From NCBI RefSeq assembly GCF_016863175.1, contig NZ_BOOJ01000082.1, forward strand, positions 1 through 41,361: 41,361 nt of DNA, in the 5' to 3' direction. The notes beneath the pieces are model-generated. The model was not told the DNA's origin, made no database searches, and was given only the letters and a program-made list of their open reading frames with translations. The translations under genes and the position numbers were made by a program. Of the stretch, positions 23,205 to 30,688 are shown in pieces (position 1 is the stretch's first letter; every line of letters begins with the position of its first letter). This stretch comes from Paraplanobispora siamensis. GTDB lineage: Bacteria; Actinomycetota; Actinomycetes; Streptosporangiales; Streptosporangiaceae.

Positions 23205-23265
23205 TAACGCTTACCTGTGATGCGCGTTGCGATTTATGCCCCTCATATCCTGTTTGTGGAACGCT
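23205..23265 (+). promoter_or_regulatory. Two-block promoter element shared by both GH39-like genes, copy 1
   Basis: Block A TAACGCTTACCTGTGA (23205-23220) and block B GTGGAACGCT (23256-23265) are separated by 35 bp and end 85 and 40 bp before the start codon. The same two blocks, one mismatch in A and the same 35-bp spacing, precede the paralogous gene near the end of the window. Block B contains GGAAC, as in ECF sigma factor -35 boxes, and AACG occurs at the same place downstream in both copies. Confidence 0.7.
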
Positions 23266-23304
23266 CCGACCAGGGCGAACGCCAACGATCAGGTGAGGGG
23301 TCAG

Positions 23305-24693
23305 ATGCTATCGGGCAGCGGTGGATCGGCGTGGCGGCGCTCCGGTCGGACGGTCGTGTCAGCCGCGGGAGGCGTCGCGATGGCACTGGCCCTGGCGAGC
23401 TGCTCGTCCGGCGGTTCCGCGGACCGGGCGGTCCCCGCCGGGCAGCCGTCCACCGCGTCGTCGTCGCCGTCGGCGAGCGCGGCCACGGACATCGGCGAGC
23501 CGCCGGCGGTGGAGGCCGGGTGGCCCCGGTGGGGGTTCACCCACACGGGGGTCAGCGCCAACAACATCACCCCGCGGTTCGAGCGGACCGTCGCCGAGCG
23601 GCTCTCCCGGACCCCGATGCTGCAGAACCAGCACATCATGGGGTTCGGGGCGCTCAACCCCCAGCCCTATCCCCGGGAGTTCTACTGGGAGGACCTCGAC
23701 AGCCGGACCAACCTCATGAAGGAGTCCGGCGGCAAGCAGATCATCACGCTCTGCTGCGCCCCCGACTGGATGAAGGGCGGTCCCGAGGGCCCGACCTCGG
23801 ACTCGGCCTGGGACGAGCACCTGGAGGACGCCCCCTACCCCGAGCACTTCGACGACTTCGCCAAGCTGTCGGCGACCGTCGCCGAGAAGTACCGCGACGT
23901 CGAGTACTTCATGGTCTGGAACGAGTTCAAGGGCTTCTGGAAGGACCACTCCAAGCCCGCGGACTACAAGGGCTACACCGAGATGTACAACAAGGTCTAC
24001 GACGCGGTGAAGGCCGTGCGGCCCGACGCCAAGATCGGCGGTCCCTACCTCGGCTTCGACAGCAACAGGACCGGCAAGTCCGAGCTGCGGGGCCCGTGGG
24101 GCGTGGTCAACCAGAACGCCCTGGACGCCTTCGAGTACTGGTACGCCAACAAGAAGGGCGCCGACTTCATCGTGGTCGACGGCGCCTCGCTGACCGACGC
24201 CCACGAGATGCTGCCCGACGAGTTCGGCGCGCTGGGCAAGTTCGGCGCGGTCACCGCCTGGCTGCGCGAGCGGACCGGTGACATGCCGATCTGGTGGTCG
24301 GAGTGGTACTTCGTGCCCGAGGACGGTACCACCTGGCCCGAGCCCAAGCGGCTGGCCGTCCAGGCCGTCTCGATGATGGAGTTCGCCAGGAGCGGCGCCG
24401 CCACGGCGCTGTACTGGAACCCGCAGGCCAAGGAGGGCGCCTGCCAGGGCTGCATGTGGGACCCGGAGACCGGCGCCGAGCTCCCGACCGGCCGGCTGGT
24501 GAGCGACTTCGCCACGTGGTTCCCCGCCGACGTCCGGCTGGAGGAGGTCGCCTCCGCCGACCCCGCCGTCCGGGTGCTGGCCCAGCCCGAGCGGATGGTG
24601 ATGGTCAACACGACCGACAGGGAGGTCACCACGACCGTGGACGGCCGGGAGGTCTCCCTCGACCCCTACGAGATCGAGTGGAGCGACCGCTAG
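23305..24693 (+). CDS. Exported GH39-like glycosidase, lipoprotein form
   Basis: A 462-residue lipoprotein with signal peptide and lipobox LASC (Cys33), then a Ser/Ala linker to about 65. The catalytic domain resembles a GH39/GH-A (beta/alpha)8 barrel, with MVWNEFKGFW carrying the likely acid/base Glu207 and PIWWSEWYF the likely nucleophile Glu333. A C-terminal beta domain ends at LDPYEIEW. Conserved marks include QNQHIMGFGALNP, LCCAPDWMKGG with a Cys pair, and CQGC. It is a close paralogue of the enzyme at 38745-40124. Substrate unknown; GH39 enzymes act on xylose, iduronate or related sugars. GAGGGG precedes the ATG. Confidence 0.85.
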   Translation: MLSGSGGSAWRRSGRTVVSAAGGVAMALALASCSSGGSADRAVPAGQPSTASSSPSASAATDIGEPPAVEAGWPRWGFTHTGVSANNITPRFERTVAERLSRTPMLQNQHIMGFGALNPQPYPREFYWEDLDSRTNLMKESGGKQIITLCCAPDWMKGGPEGPTSDSAWDEHLEDAPYPEHFDDFAKLSATVAEKYRDVEYFMVWNEFKGFWKDHSKPADYKGYTEMYNKVYDAVKAVRPDAKIGGPYLGFDSNRTGKSELRGPWGVVNQNALDAFEYWYANKKGADFIVVDGASLTDAHEMLPDEFGALGKFGAVTAWLRERTGDMPIWWSEWYFVPEDGTTWPEPKRLAVQAVSMMEFARSGAATALYWNPQAKEGACQGCMWDPETGAELPTGRLVSDFATWFPADVRLEEVASADPAVRVLAQPERMVMVNTTDREVTTTVDGREVSLDPYEIEWSDR

Positions 24694-24783
24694 CTCCTTC
24701 CTGCTCCCGAGGCGGCGCTCCAGGCCGCCGGGGTCCCGGCCGGATGAGCCCCGGCCCTGCGCGCCGGGCCCCGGGAACGGCCT

Positions 24784-25107
24784 CTAGTGGCCGCCGCCGG
24801 CCAGGTTGAGGCCGACGACGCCGGCGAGGATGAGGAGGACCGAGGCGATCTTGACGGGGGACGCGTCCTCCCCGAGCGCGATCATGCCCAGCGTGGCGGT
24901 GCCGACGGCGCCGATGCCGGTCCAGACGGCGTAGGCCGTACCGACGTCGAGGCTCCTGAGGGCCAGGGCCAGGAGACCGAAGCTGAGCAGGGAACTGACG
25001 ACGAAGGCCAGGCTCGGCAGCGGCGCGGAGAACCCGTTGCTGAGCTTGAGCGAGTAGGCCATGGCGACCTCGAACAGACCCGCGGTGATGAGCATGAGCC
25101 AGGCCAT
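24784..25107 (-). CDS. SMR-family guanidinium exporter (Gdx/SugE-type)
   Basis: A 107-residue four-span small multidrug resistance protein. Glu13 in LFEVAMAYSLKL is the essential proton/substrate residue, and the signature GTAYAVWTGIGAVGT (56-70) is that of the Gdx/SugE branch, not the drug-exporting Qac branch. Gdx proteins are dual-topology dimers that swap guanidinium for protons. The case is much strengthened by the guanidine-III-like RNA in its leader. The tryptophan found after the Glu in E. coli SugE is replaced here, so range could differ. GAAGGGAG precedes the ATG. Single gene; upstream lies tRNA-His. Confidence 0.93.
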   Translation of the reverse strand: MAWLMLITAGLFEVAMAYSLKLSNGFSAPLPSLAFVVSSLLSFGLLALALRSLDVGTAYAVWTGIGAVGTATLGMIALGEDASPVKIASVLLILAGVVGLNLAGGGH

Positions 25108-25129
25108 GACGGCTCCCTTCCTTCAAGGA

Positions 25130-25169
25130 GCGTCGTCTTTGCAGGCCGGGTACGGCGCGTCTCGTCCGG
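25130..25169 (-). promoter_or_regulatory. Guanidine-III (mini-ykkC-III) riboswitch
   Basis: The 40-nt leader opens CCGGACGAG, followed by GCGCCGUACCCGG and ends AAAGACGACGC, 22 nt before the exporter start. From memory of the Thermobifida fusca guanidine-III riboswitch, 22 of the first 24 bases match. Stem P1 (CCGG 25169-25166 with CCGG 25149-25146) is intact. The pseudoknot stem (25158-25152 with 25136-25130) has one C-A mismatch, and the joining loop differs from the T. fusca one and is a base shorter. Guanidinium binding would be expected to free translation of the exporter. Confidence 0.8.
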
Positions 25170-25296
25170 GCGGGTCCCGGATCGGGCCCGCATCGGCGAC
25201 AACGGAGGCGGAGGCGTGCGCATTCCCGGGCGCGGTCCTCGCCGCGGTGACACGGCTCACGAGCGGAGGGCCCGGTATGAGGGCTCAGCAACGCGG

Positions 25297-25326
25297 AGGG
25301 CCCGATCACCGGAGTGATCGGGCCCT
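25297..25326 (-). terminator. Perfect hairpin downstream of tRNA-His
   Basis: A 13-bp perfect stem (25297-25309 with 25314-25326, core GGGCCCGATCAC) with a CGGA tetraloop, 21 bp past the tRNA 3' end. It is the obvious tRNA terminator and isolates the exporter leader from read-through. Confidence 0.8.
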
Positions 25327-25347
25327 CTGACGTGGTGCTCCACCTAG

Positions 25348-25420
25348 GGTGAGCGAGGGGACTTGAACCCCCGACATCCAGGACCACAACCTGGCGCTCT
25401 GCCAACTGAGCTACGCCCAC
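25348..25420 (-). tRNA. tRNA-His (anticodon GTG)
   Basis: A complete cloverleaf. Acceptor GTGGGCG pairs with CGCTCAC, the D arm is GCTC..GAGC, the anticodon arm is CCAGG-TTGTGGT-CCTGG with anticodon GTG, and the T arm is GGGGGTTCAAGTCCCC. Position 73 is C, and base 25421 supplies the G at -1 that is the histidine identity mark. CCA is not encoded. Confidence 0.97.
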
Positions 25421-25505
25421 CATGTTCGCCGCAACGCTGTCCGCCGCAGCAGCACATGAAAAGTGTAGCGGTGTTTGGGAGTCCTCACGCACTCCATTTA
25501 TCCGG

Positions 25506-26108
25506 TCAACCCTGGCTGGCGGAGACGCTCTCGGCGAGCTCGCGCGCGGTGGCGGAGTCGGGGCCCGGCTGGGGCACGAAGACCGCCGCGCGGTAGTAAC
25601 GCAGCTCGCGGATGCTCTCGACGATGTCGGCCAGCGCGCGGTGCCCGCCCTGCTTCTCCGGGGAGGCGAAGTAGACCCGGGGGTACCACCGCCGGGCCAG
25701 CTCCTTCACCGAGGAGACATCGATCATCCGGTAGTGCAGGAAGGCGTCGACCAGAGGCATGTCGCGAGAGATGAACGACCTGTCGGTGGCGATGGAGTTC
25801 CCGCAGAGCGGGGCCTTCTTGGGCTCCGGCACGTGGCTCTTGATGTAGTCGAGGACGAGGGCCTCGGCCTCGGCCAGGGTGACGCCGCCGCCCAGCGCGC
25901 TCAGCAGGCCGGAGGCGGTGTGCATCTCCCGCACCACCTCCGACATCTGCTCCAGTGCCTCCGGCGGGGGCTTGATGACCACGTCCACCCCCTCGTCCAG
26001 CCGGTTGAGCTCACCGTCGGTCACCACGCAGGCCACCTCGATGAGGGCGTCACGTCCGAGGTCGAGCCCCGTCATCTCACAGTCGATCCAGACCAGGAGG
26101 TCACTCAT
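25506..26108 (-). CDS. Oligoribonuclease
   Basis: A 200-residue DEDD(h) 3'-5' exoribonuclease that clears di- to pentanucleotides, the last step of RNA decay and of pGpG turnover from c-di-[17 protein letters not shown] holds metal residues Asp9 and Glu11; [17 protein letters not shown] and [11 protein letters not shown] hold the remaining acidic residues and the catalytic His. Length is typical for actinobacterial Orn with a short C-terminal extension. An open frame runs upstream, but this ATG begins the conserved SDLLVWID core. Essential or near-essential in many actinobacteria. Transcribed with, or just after, the DUF2510 gene 23 bp upstream. Confidence 0.97.
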   Translation of the reverse strand: MSDLLVWIDCEMTGLDLGRDALIEVACVVTDGELNRLDEGVDVVIKPPPEALEQMSEVVREMHTASGLLSALGGGVTLAEAEALVLDYIKSHVPEPKKAPLCGNSIATDRSFISRDMPLVDAFLHYRMIDVSSVKELARRWYPRVYFASPEKQGGHRALADIVESIRELRYYRAAVFVPQPGPDSATARELAESVSASQG

Positions 26109-26131
26109 AGCTTTCAGAGTAATGCCCCCCG

Positions 26132-27382
26132 TCACGAGAGCTTCAGCGACTTGAGCACGCGGCTGGTCACCGAGAAGTCGAGATTGTCGGGGATGGACAT
26201 GTAGAGCACGGCCGGCGGCCTTCCCGCACCCCGGTCGACCAGGACGAAGGTGACCCGCTCCTTCTTCCACTTCCACCCGTAGGCCTCACTCGACCGGGAG
26301 AAGTCGAAGTCGAGCGTGAACTGCCAGGCGGGCTTGCCGCTGACCTCGATGGCCTTGTTCTCGACGACGTCGCGCAGGTGCTGCGGCTTGTAGAAGACCG
26401 GATCGAAGGCGTGCAGCAGCGTCGCAGCCGTGGCCTTCATGCTCTCGACGCCGTCGTAGTTGTAGGCGTCCGGCAGTTCCCCGGTGTAGACGTTGCCGAG
26501 CCAGTCGCTGCCCTTGCCGTCGTAGTTCGCGTGGGAGGTCATCACGATCCCGCTGGTCCAGGTGAACCCGAGTTGGTCGGGCCCGCTGAGCGGCGGGACT
26601 TTCCACCTGTCGTCGGGGTACTCGTAGGACAGCCCGGTGACGGGGTCGGAGACGCGCCCGGACTCCGGCTGGGGCAGCTCGGTGGCCGGCGGAGACTGGG
26701 CCGGCTCGCTCGGCGCCGGCGTGGAACTCGGCGTGGAGCTCGGCGTCGGGTCCGGGCTGGGCTGCTGCTGCGAGGCCGTGGGCGCGGACGAGGGGCTGCT
26801 CGCGTTCCGCGTGCGGTCCGGGTTGAACACGAACATGGCGGCGACCACGATCCCGACGACCAGGACGACCGCTCCGGTGCCGCCCAGGATCCACGGCAGC
26901 GAGCTCTTCTTTGCCGGCTGCGGCGGGCCCGGCGGGCCGGGGAAGGCCCCCTGGGGACCGGGGGGGAAGGCTCCCTGCGGGCCGTACCCGGGAGAGGGCA
27001 TCTGCGCCGTGTCACCGGGGGCGCCGCCCCACGGGGGCTGCTGCAGCTGGGCCGTGCCGCCGCCCTGCGGGGGCACCGGGGGATACTGCGGACCGGTTCC
27101 CTGCGGAGGCACCGGGGAGTACTGCGGGCCCGTGCCCTGCGGGGGCAGGGGGGCGTGCTGCGGGCCGGTTCCCTGTGGAGGCACCGGAGGGTGCTGGGGA
27201 CCCGTGCCCTGCGGGCCCGCGGGAGGGAACGACGGGCCGGTCTGCGCGGCGGGCGCGGCGGCCTGTCCGGCCGGTGCGTCCGTCTGGTGGGTGGCGTCGG
27301 TCCACTGGCCGCCGTCCCACCATCGCAAATGGGGAGAACCGTAGGGATCGGGATACCACCCTGCGGGGGTCTGCGTGGTCAT
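26132..27382 (-). CDS. DUF2510 domain membrane protein with Pro/Gln/Gly repeats
   Basis: A 416-residue membrane protein. It has an N-terminal DUF2510 module ([22 protein letters not shown], residues 7-28, cited as its GWYPDP and WWDGGQWT ends), a cytoplasmic Pro/Gln/Gly-rich region with four copies of [12 protein letters not shown], one membrane span (about 163-187, [20 protein letters not shown]) and a Ser/Thr/Pro linker. An external domain (about 240-416) follows, with [15 protein letters not shown] and a KSLKLS end. This layout is common in actinobacteria; the external domain function is unknown. The start chosen begins just before DUF2510; upstream in-frame ATG is unlikely. Confidence 0.88.
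   Translation of the reverse strand: MTTQTPAGWYPDPYGSPHLRWWDGGQWTDATHQTDAPAGQAAAPAAQTGPSFPPAGPQGTGPQHPPVPPQGTGPQHAPLPPQGTGPQYSPVPPQGTGPQYPPVPPQGGGTAQLQQPPWGGAPGDTAQMPSPGYGPQGAFPPGPQGAFPGPPGPPQPAKKSSLPWILGGTGAVVLVVGIVVAAMFVFNPDRTRNASSPSSAPTASQQQPSPDPTPSSTPSSTPAPSEPAQSPPATELPQPESGRVSDPVTGLSYEYPDDRWKVPPLSGPDQLGFTWTSGIVMTSHANYDGKGSDWLGNVYTGELPDAYNYDGVESMKATAATLLHAFDPVFYKPQHLRDVVENKAIEVSGKPAWQFTLDFDFSRSSEAYGWKWKKERVTFVLVDRGAGRPPAVLYMSIPDNLDFSVTSRVLKSLKLS
27074..27217 (-). repeat. 36-bp in-frame tandem repeat in the DUF2510 gene
   Basis: Four units of 36 bp encode PPQGTGPQ followed by HPPV, HAPL, YSPV and YPPV; a decayed fifth unit follows. They lie in the cytoplasmic low-complexity linker. Copy number probably varies among strains. 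Confidence 0.85.
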
Positions 27383-27437
27383 GGGCGCCAGAGTAGTAAG
27401 AACCGGAATGTGCTGCATTCCGGACCTTCGATGACGT

Positions 27438-28871
27438 TCATGAACATTTATAAGTGAAGGTCGCCTTGTCCTCGATCGACGCGCCCTCGGGAAGCGGTGA
27501 GAGCAGCCGCAGCGTGGCCGTTCCCTTGAAGCTCCCCTCGCCCTTGACGGTCCAGGAGAGGCTCACCTCATGGGAGGTCTTCCCCGCCTCCACCGTGTCG
27601 GTCTGGTTGATCGGCGCCTTCCGGTCGCTGCGCCTCCACTGGTAGCGGATCTCGCCCGCTTCACCGTTGGTGGTGAGCACGCCCCGGATCCTGACCGTCG
27701 AGTTGCAGCCCTGCGTCTTCTTCGGTGTGATCACGTCCACCTTCGCCACCTCCAGAGGCTGCGACACCCCCCGCAGCAGCCAGGCGACCAGGGCCGCCAC
27801 GACCAGCAGGGCCACCGCCACCGCGGACAGGGCGGTACGGCGGCGCCGCGCGGCCGCCGCCCGGGGCGCCCGGACCGCCTGCAGCCGTTCGGCGGGCAAC
27901 ATGGTCTCCTGCTGGTGGCGGCCCGCGCGCCAGATCTGCTCGGCCGTGGTCTCCAGCGGCACCCCCGGGCCGAACCGCACGACGACGTCGTCGGCGCGGC
28001 CCCCGCCGGTAGCGGTGCCGGCGTTCCCGGCGCCGGTGAAGCCCTCGCCGTTCCTGGAGACGTGCAGCAGGGTGACGATGTCCCCCTCGTCGGGGACGGC
28101 CGGGACCGGGTGCCCGGCCTGGGTGGGAACCTCGCGGGCGGCCCACCAGTGCAGGGTCTCCACCAGCCTGTCGCGGGTGGGGAATCCCTGCGGCAGCAGG
28201 TCGCGCCCGGCCAGCAAGACGTCGCGGGCCGCGGCGAGACCGCGGGTGGAGGCCGTGGCCGCCGCCCGCTCGAACAGCTCGGCGGAGCGGGGGGTGTCCG
28301 CGGCCCAGGTGGCGGCCAGGCCGAGGGCGAGGGAGGCCCAGGCCGTGACGTCGCGCTCCGGCGCCGGAAGACGCCCGTTCAGGGCGTCGGCCAGCCCGCG
28401 TTCGGAGAGCAGGGCCGTCCCGCTGGGAGCGATCACCACGGTGCCGGGATGCAGCGCCCCGTGGGCGAGCCCGGCGGCGTGCACGGCCAGCAGGGTCTGC
28501 GCGGTCTCGGCCAGGATGACGGCCGCGCTGCCCGCGTCGGGCCGGGGCGCGCCGGGCGTCTCGGCGAGCAGGTCGGTCAGGGTCGGGCTGACCGGCTCGG
28601 CGGTGAGCAGCCAGACCTCGTGCTGTGCGGCGATCAGGTCGGCGACCGGGACCAGCCCGGTCAGCCCCGCCTGGGCCAGCCTGCGGTCGGCGACCACGGC
28701 CGCGACCAGTTCCTCACGCGTCGCCGGATGGGCCACCATCCGCGGATCGAACTTCAGCACGCTGGCGGGCCTGCCGTCGGCCGAGACCGCCGCCGCCCAC
28801 GTGCCCAGTTCGCCGATCCATGTCCGGCCGGTCAGCCGGAAGCCGCCGATCTCCCCCCGATCGGTGTTCAT
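27438..28871 (-). CDS. Receptor-type pseudokinase with external Ig-like domain
   Basis: A 477-residue membrane protein. Residues 10-240 follow the protein-kinase fold: a lysine equivalent Lys40 in SVLKFDP and a regulatory-spine-like helix, but the catalytic loop reads HGALHPGTVV (137-146) instead of HRDLKPENV, and the DFG position reads SERGL. The catalytic Asp and metal Asp are thus lost, so phosphotransfer is unlikely. One membrane span (346-366) leads to an external beta-sandwich (about 375-477) with a Cys pair (GCNST... and YKC). It lies downstream of two active-looking receptor kinases and may be a scaffold or substrate for them. Confidence 0.85.
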   Translation of the reverse strand: MNTDRGEIGGFRLTGRTWIGELGTWAAAVSADGRPASVLKFDPRMVAHPATREELVAAVVADRRLAQAGLTGLVPVADLIAAQHEVWLLTAEPVSPTLTDLLAETPGAPRPDAGSAAVILAETAQTLLAVHAAGLAHGALHPGTVVIAPSGTALLSERGLADALNGRLPAPERDVTAWASLALGLAATWAADTPRSAELFERAAATASTRGLAAARDVLLAGRDLLPQGFPTRDRLVETLHWWAAREVPTQAGHPVPAVPDEGDIVTLLHVSRNGEGFTGAGNAGTATGGGRADDVVVRFGPGVPLETTAEQIWRAGRHQQETMLPAERLQAVRAPRAAAARRRRTALSAVAVALLVVAALVAWLLRGVSQPLEVAKVDVITPKKTQGCNSTVRIRGVLTTNGEAGEIRYQWRRSDRKAPINQTDTVEAGKTSHEVSLSWTVKGEGSFKGTATLRLLSPLPEGASIEDKATFTYKCS

Positions 28872-29037
28872 CGCCCTGCTCGCCCCGTCATTCAGATCGT
28901 CCTGTCATCTGCCACCGCCCGCGGCGCCGTACCGCCGTCCAGCGGCTCACCGTCAGTGTGAACGGAACCGCGCCGCCCGTCACCCGCCCGGCGGCGACCG
29001 GAACCGAGGGAACGGCCCGGAGGCCGATCCCGTTCTC

Positions 29038-30570
29038 TCACCGCGGCGTCTCCTCGGGAGGGGTGCTGCTCGGAGTGCTGCTCGCGGTGGCCGTCGCGGT
29101 GGGAGTCGCCGTGGTGGGCCTGGCGGTGGGCCGGGTGGGCCTGACGGTGGGCGCGGCCGTCGTCCGCGTGGGCGTCGCGGTGGGCGTGGGAGCGGTCGTC
29201 CTGGTGGGGGGCGCGTCCGGCTGACCCAAGTCGGAGTTCTCCTCGGAGGTGGGCGAGGGGGACGGCTTCCTCGTCGGAGCCCTCGTGGGCGCCTTGGTCG
29301 TCGGCTTCCTGGTGGGCTTGGCCGTCGGGGTGGCCCTGGGGGCGGTCGTCGCGGGCGGAGGGGCGGCCGTGCCGGTCGGTGCGGTGGTCGGCGCCGCGGT
29401 GGGCTCCGGGGTCTCCTCCGCCGGATCCTCCGTGGGCTCCTCGGTCTCCTCGACCGGGACGACCGACTCCTCGGGCTCGGTGGGCTCCGGGGTCGGGGAA
29501 CTGGCCGCGCTCTGCGTCTGGATCGCGGGGGTGTCGTCGGAGCCGACCAGCACGACGGTCACCCCGGCGATCACCGCGACGCACGCGGCGCCGACCAGGA
29601 GCTTGGTGCTCAGCTTGCTGAGCAGGGACCTGGAACCGCCCTCACCGAGGTCGGTCTCCGCGAGCGAGGTGTCGGTCTCCGGCGCCTTCTCCTCCAGCGG
29701 GAACAGCGCCGCCAGCAGTCCGGCGAGCGCGGCCAGCCGGCGGCGGCCGCGTTCCTGCCAGTCCGGGCCGTAGGCCTCGGCGGCCACCGCCTCCAGCTCG
29801 GCAAGGAACGCGGCGGCGGTCGGCGGCCGGTCGGCCGGGTGCTTGGCCAGTCCCCGCTCCACCAGCCCCTGCAGCGCCGGCGGGACCTCCTCGACGGGCG
29901 GCGGCATGACCTGGTGCTGGCGGGCCAGCGCGGGCACGCTCTGCGCGCGGAAGGGACGGGTGCCCGTCAGGCACTCGAAGAACACGACGGTGGCGGCGTA
30001 GACGTCGGTGGACGGCCCGGCGGGGGAGCCCGTCCACTGCTCGGGCGCCATGTACGGCGGCGTGCCGGCCGGGGCGTCCCCGTCTCCGGCGCGCACCGCG
30101 ATGCCGAAGTCGACCAGCCTGCTCGTGCCGTCGGCCTCGACCATCACGTTCTCGGGCTTGAAGTCGCGGTGCACGACTCCGGCCTTGTGCGCGGCGGCCA
30201 GGCCCATGAGCGAGCCCCTGAGCACCAGCAGCGCGGCCTCGGGGCCGGTCGGGCCCTCGGAGCGCAGGAGGGCGCGCAGGGCGACGCCGTCGACCAGCTC
30301 CATGACGATGGCGGCGCCCTCGCCGGTCTCCACATAGTCGTACAGCCGTACGGCGTGCCGGTCGTTCAGGCTGTGCAGGACCCTGGCCTCGTGCCGGAAC
30401 CGGGCCACGAAGCTGACGTCGCTCCGGAGCTCCTCGGACAGATACTTGATCGCGACCAGGATGCCATTGGCATCGTGCCGCGCCATCACCACGCGGCCGG
30501 CGGCGCCGGCGCCCAGCTCGCGAATCTCCGTGTAACCGGGGACCCGCCAGGCTGATGGCATGCCGTGCAT
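29038..30570 (-). CDS. Receptor-type Ser/Thr protein kinase with Pro/Thr stalk
   Basis: A 510-residue PknB-type kinase. The P-loop is GAGAAGRVV (20-28), catalytic Lys42 is in VAIKYL, the catalytic loop HRDFKPENV has Asp136, DFG is at 154-156, and APE at 175-177, so it should be active. A juxtamembrane linker leads to one membrane span (about 323-343). The external part (345-510) is a Pro/Thr/Glu-rich stalk (for example TRKPTTKAPTRAPTRKPS) with no folded domain. It is a close paralogue of the next kinase upstream (same TGSPA/AGAPA loop and WQ/EERGRRRLAALA). The start follows GAGGAGA. The signal is unknown; the stalk may reach into the wall. Confidence 0.92.
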   Translation of the reverse strand: MHGMPSAWRVPGYTEIRELGAGAAGRVVMARHDANGILVAIKYLSEELRSDVSFVARFRHEARVLHSLNDRHAVRLYDYVETGEGAAIVMELVDGVALRALLRSEGPTGPEAALLVLRGSLMGLAAAHKAGVVHRDFKPENVMVEADGTSRLVDFGIAVRAGDGDAPAGTPPYMAPEQWTGSPAGPSTDVYAATVVFFECLTGTRPFRAQSVPALARQHQVMPPPVEEVPPALQGLVERGLAKHPADRPPTAAAFLAELEAVAAEAYGPDWQERGRRRLAALAGLLAALFPLEEKAPETDTSLAETDLGEGGSRSLLSKLSTKLLVGAACVAVIAGVTVVLVGSDDTPAIQTQSAASSPTPEPTEPEESVVPVEETEEPTEDPAEETPEPTAAPTTAPTGTAAPPPATTAPRATPTAKPTRKPTTKAPTRAPTRKPSPSPTSEENSDLGQPDAPPTRTTAPTPTATPTRTTAAPTVRPTRPTARPTTATPTATATASSTPSSTPPEETPR

Positions 30571-30688
30571 AACGGTCTCCTCTGTAGCCTGGGCCCCCAC
30601 CCGTAACAGACGGACCGTATTTTAGCCATAAGATCACAAAGTCCGCTGATAAATCATGAATCGGTCTCAGCGGGTGGATGGTCGGTGA

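Noticed and set aside
27667-30555. 962-residue rightward frame opposite the kinases
   Set aside because: Ser/Arg/Gly-rich antisense shadow; the opposite strand encodes clear kinase motifs.
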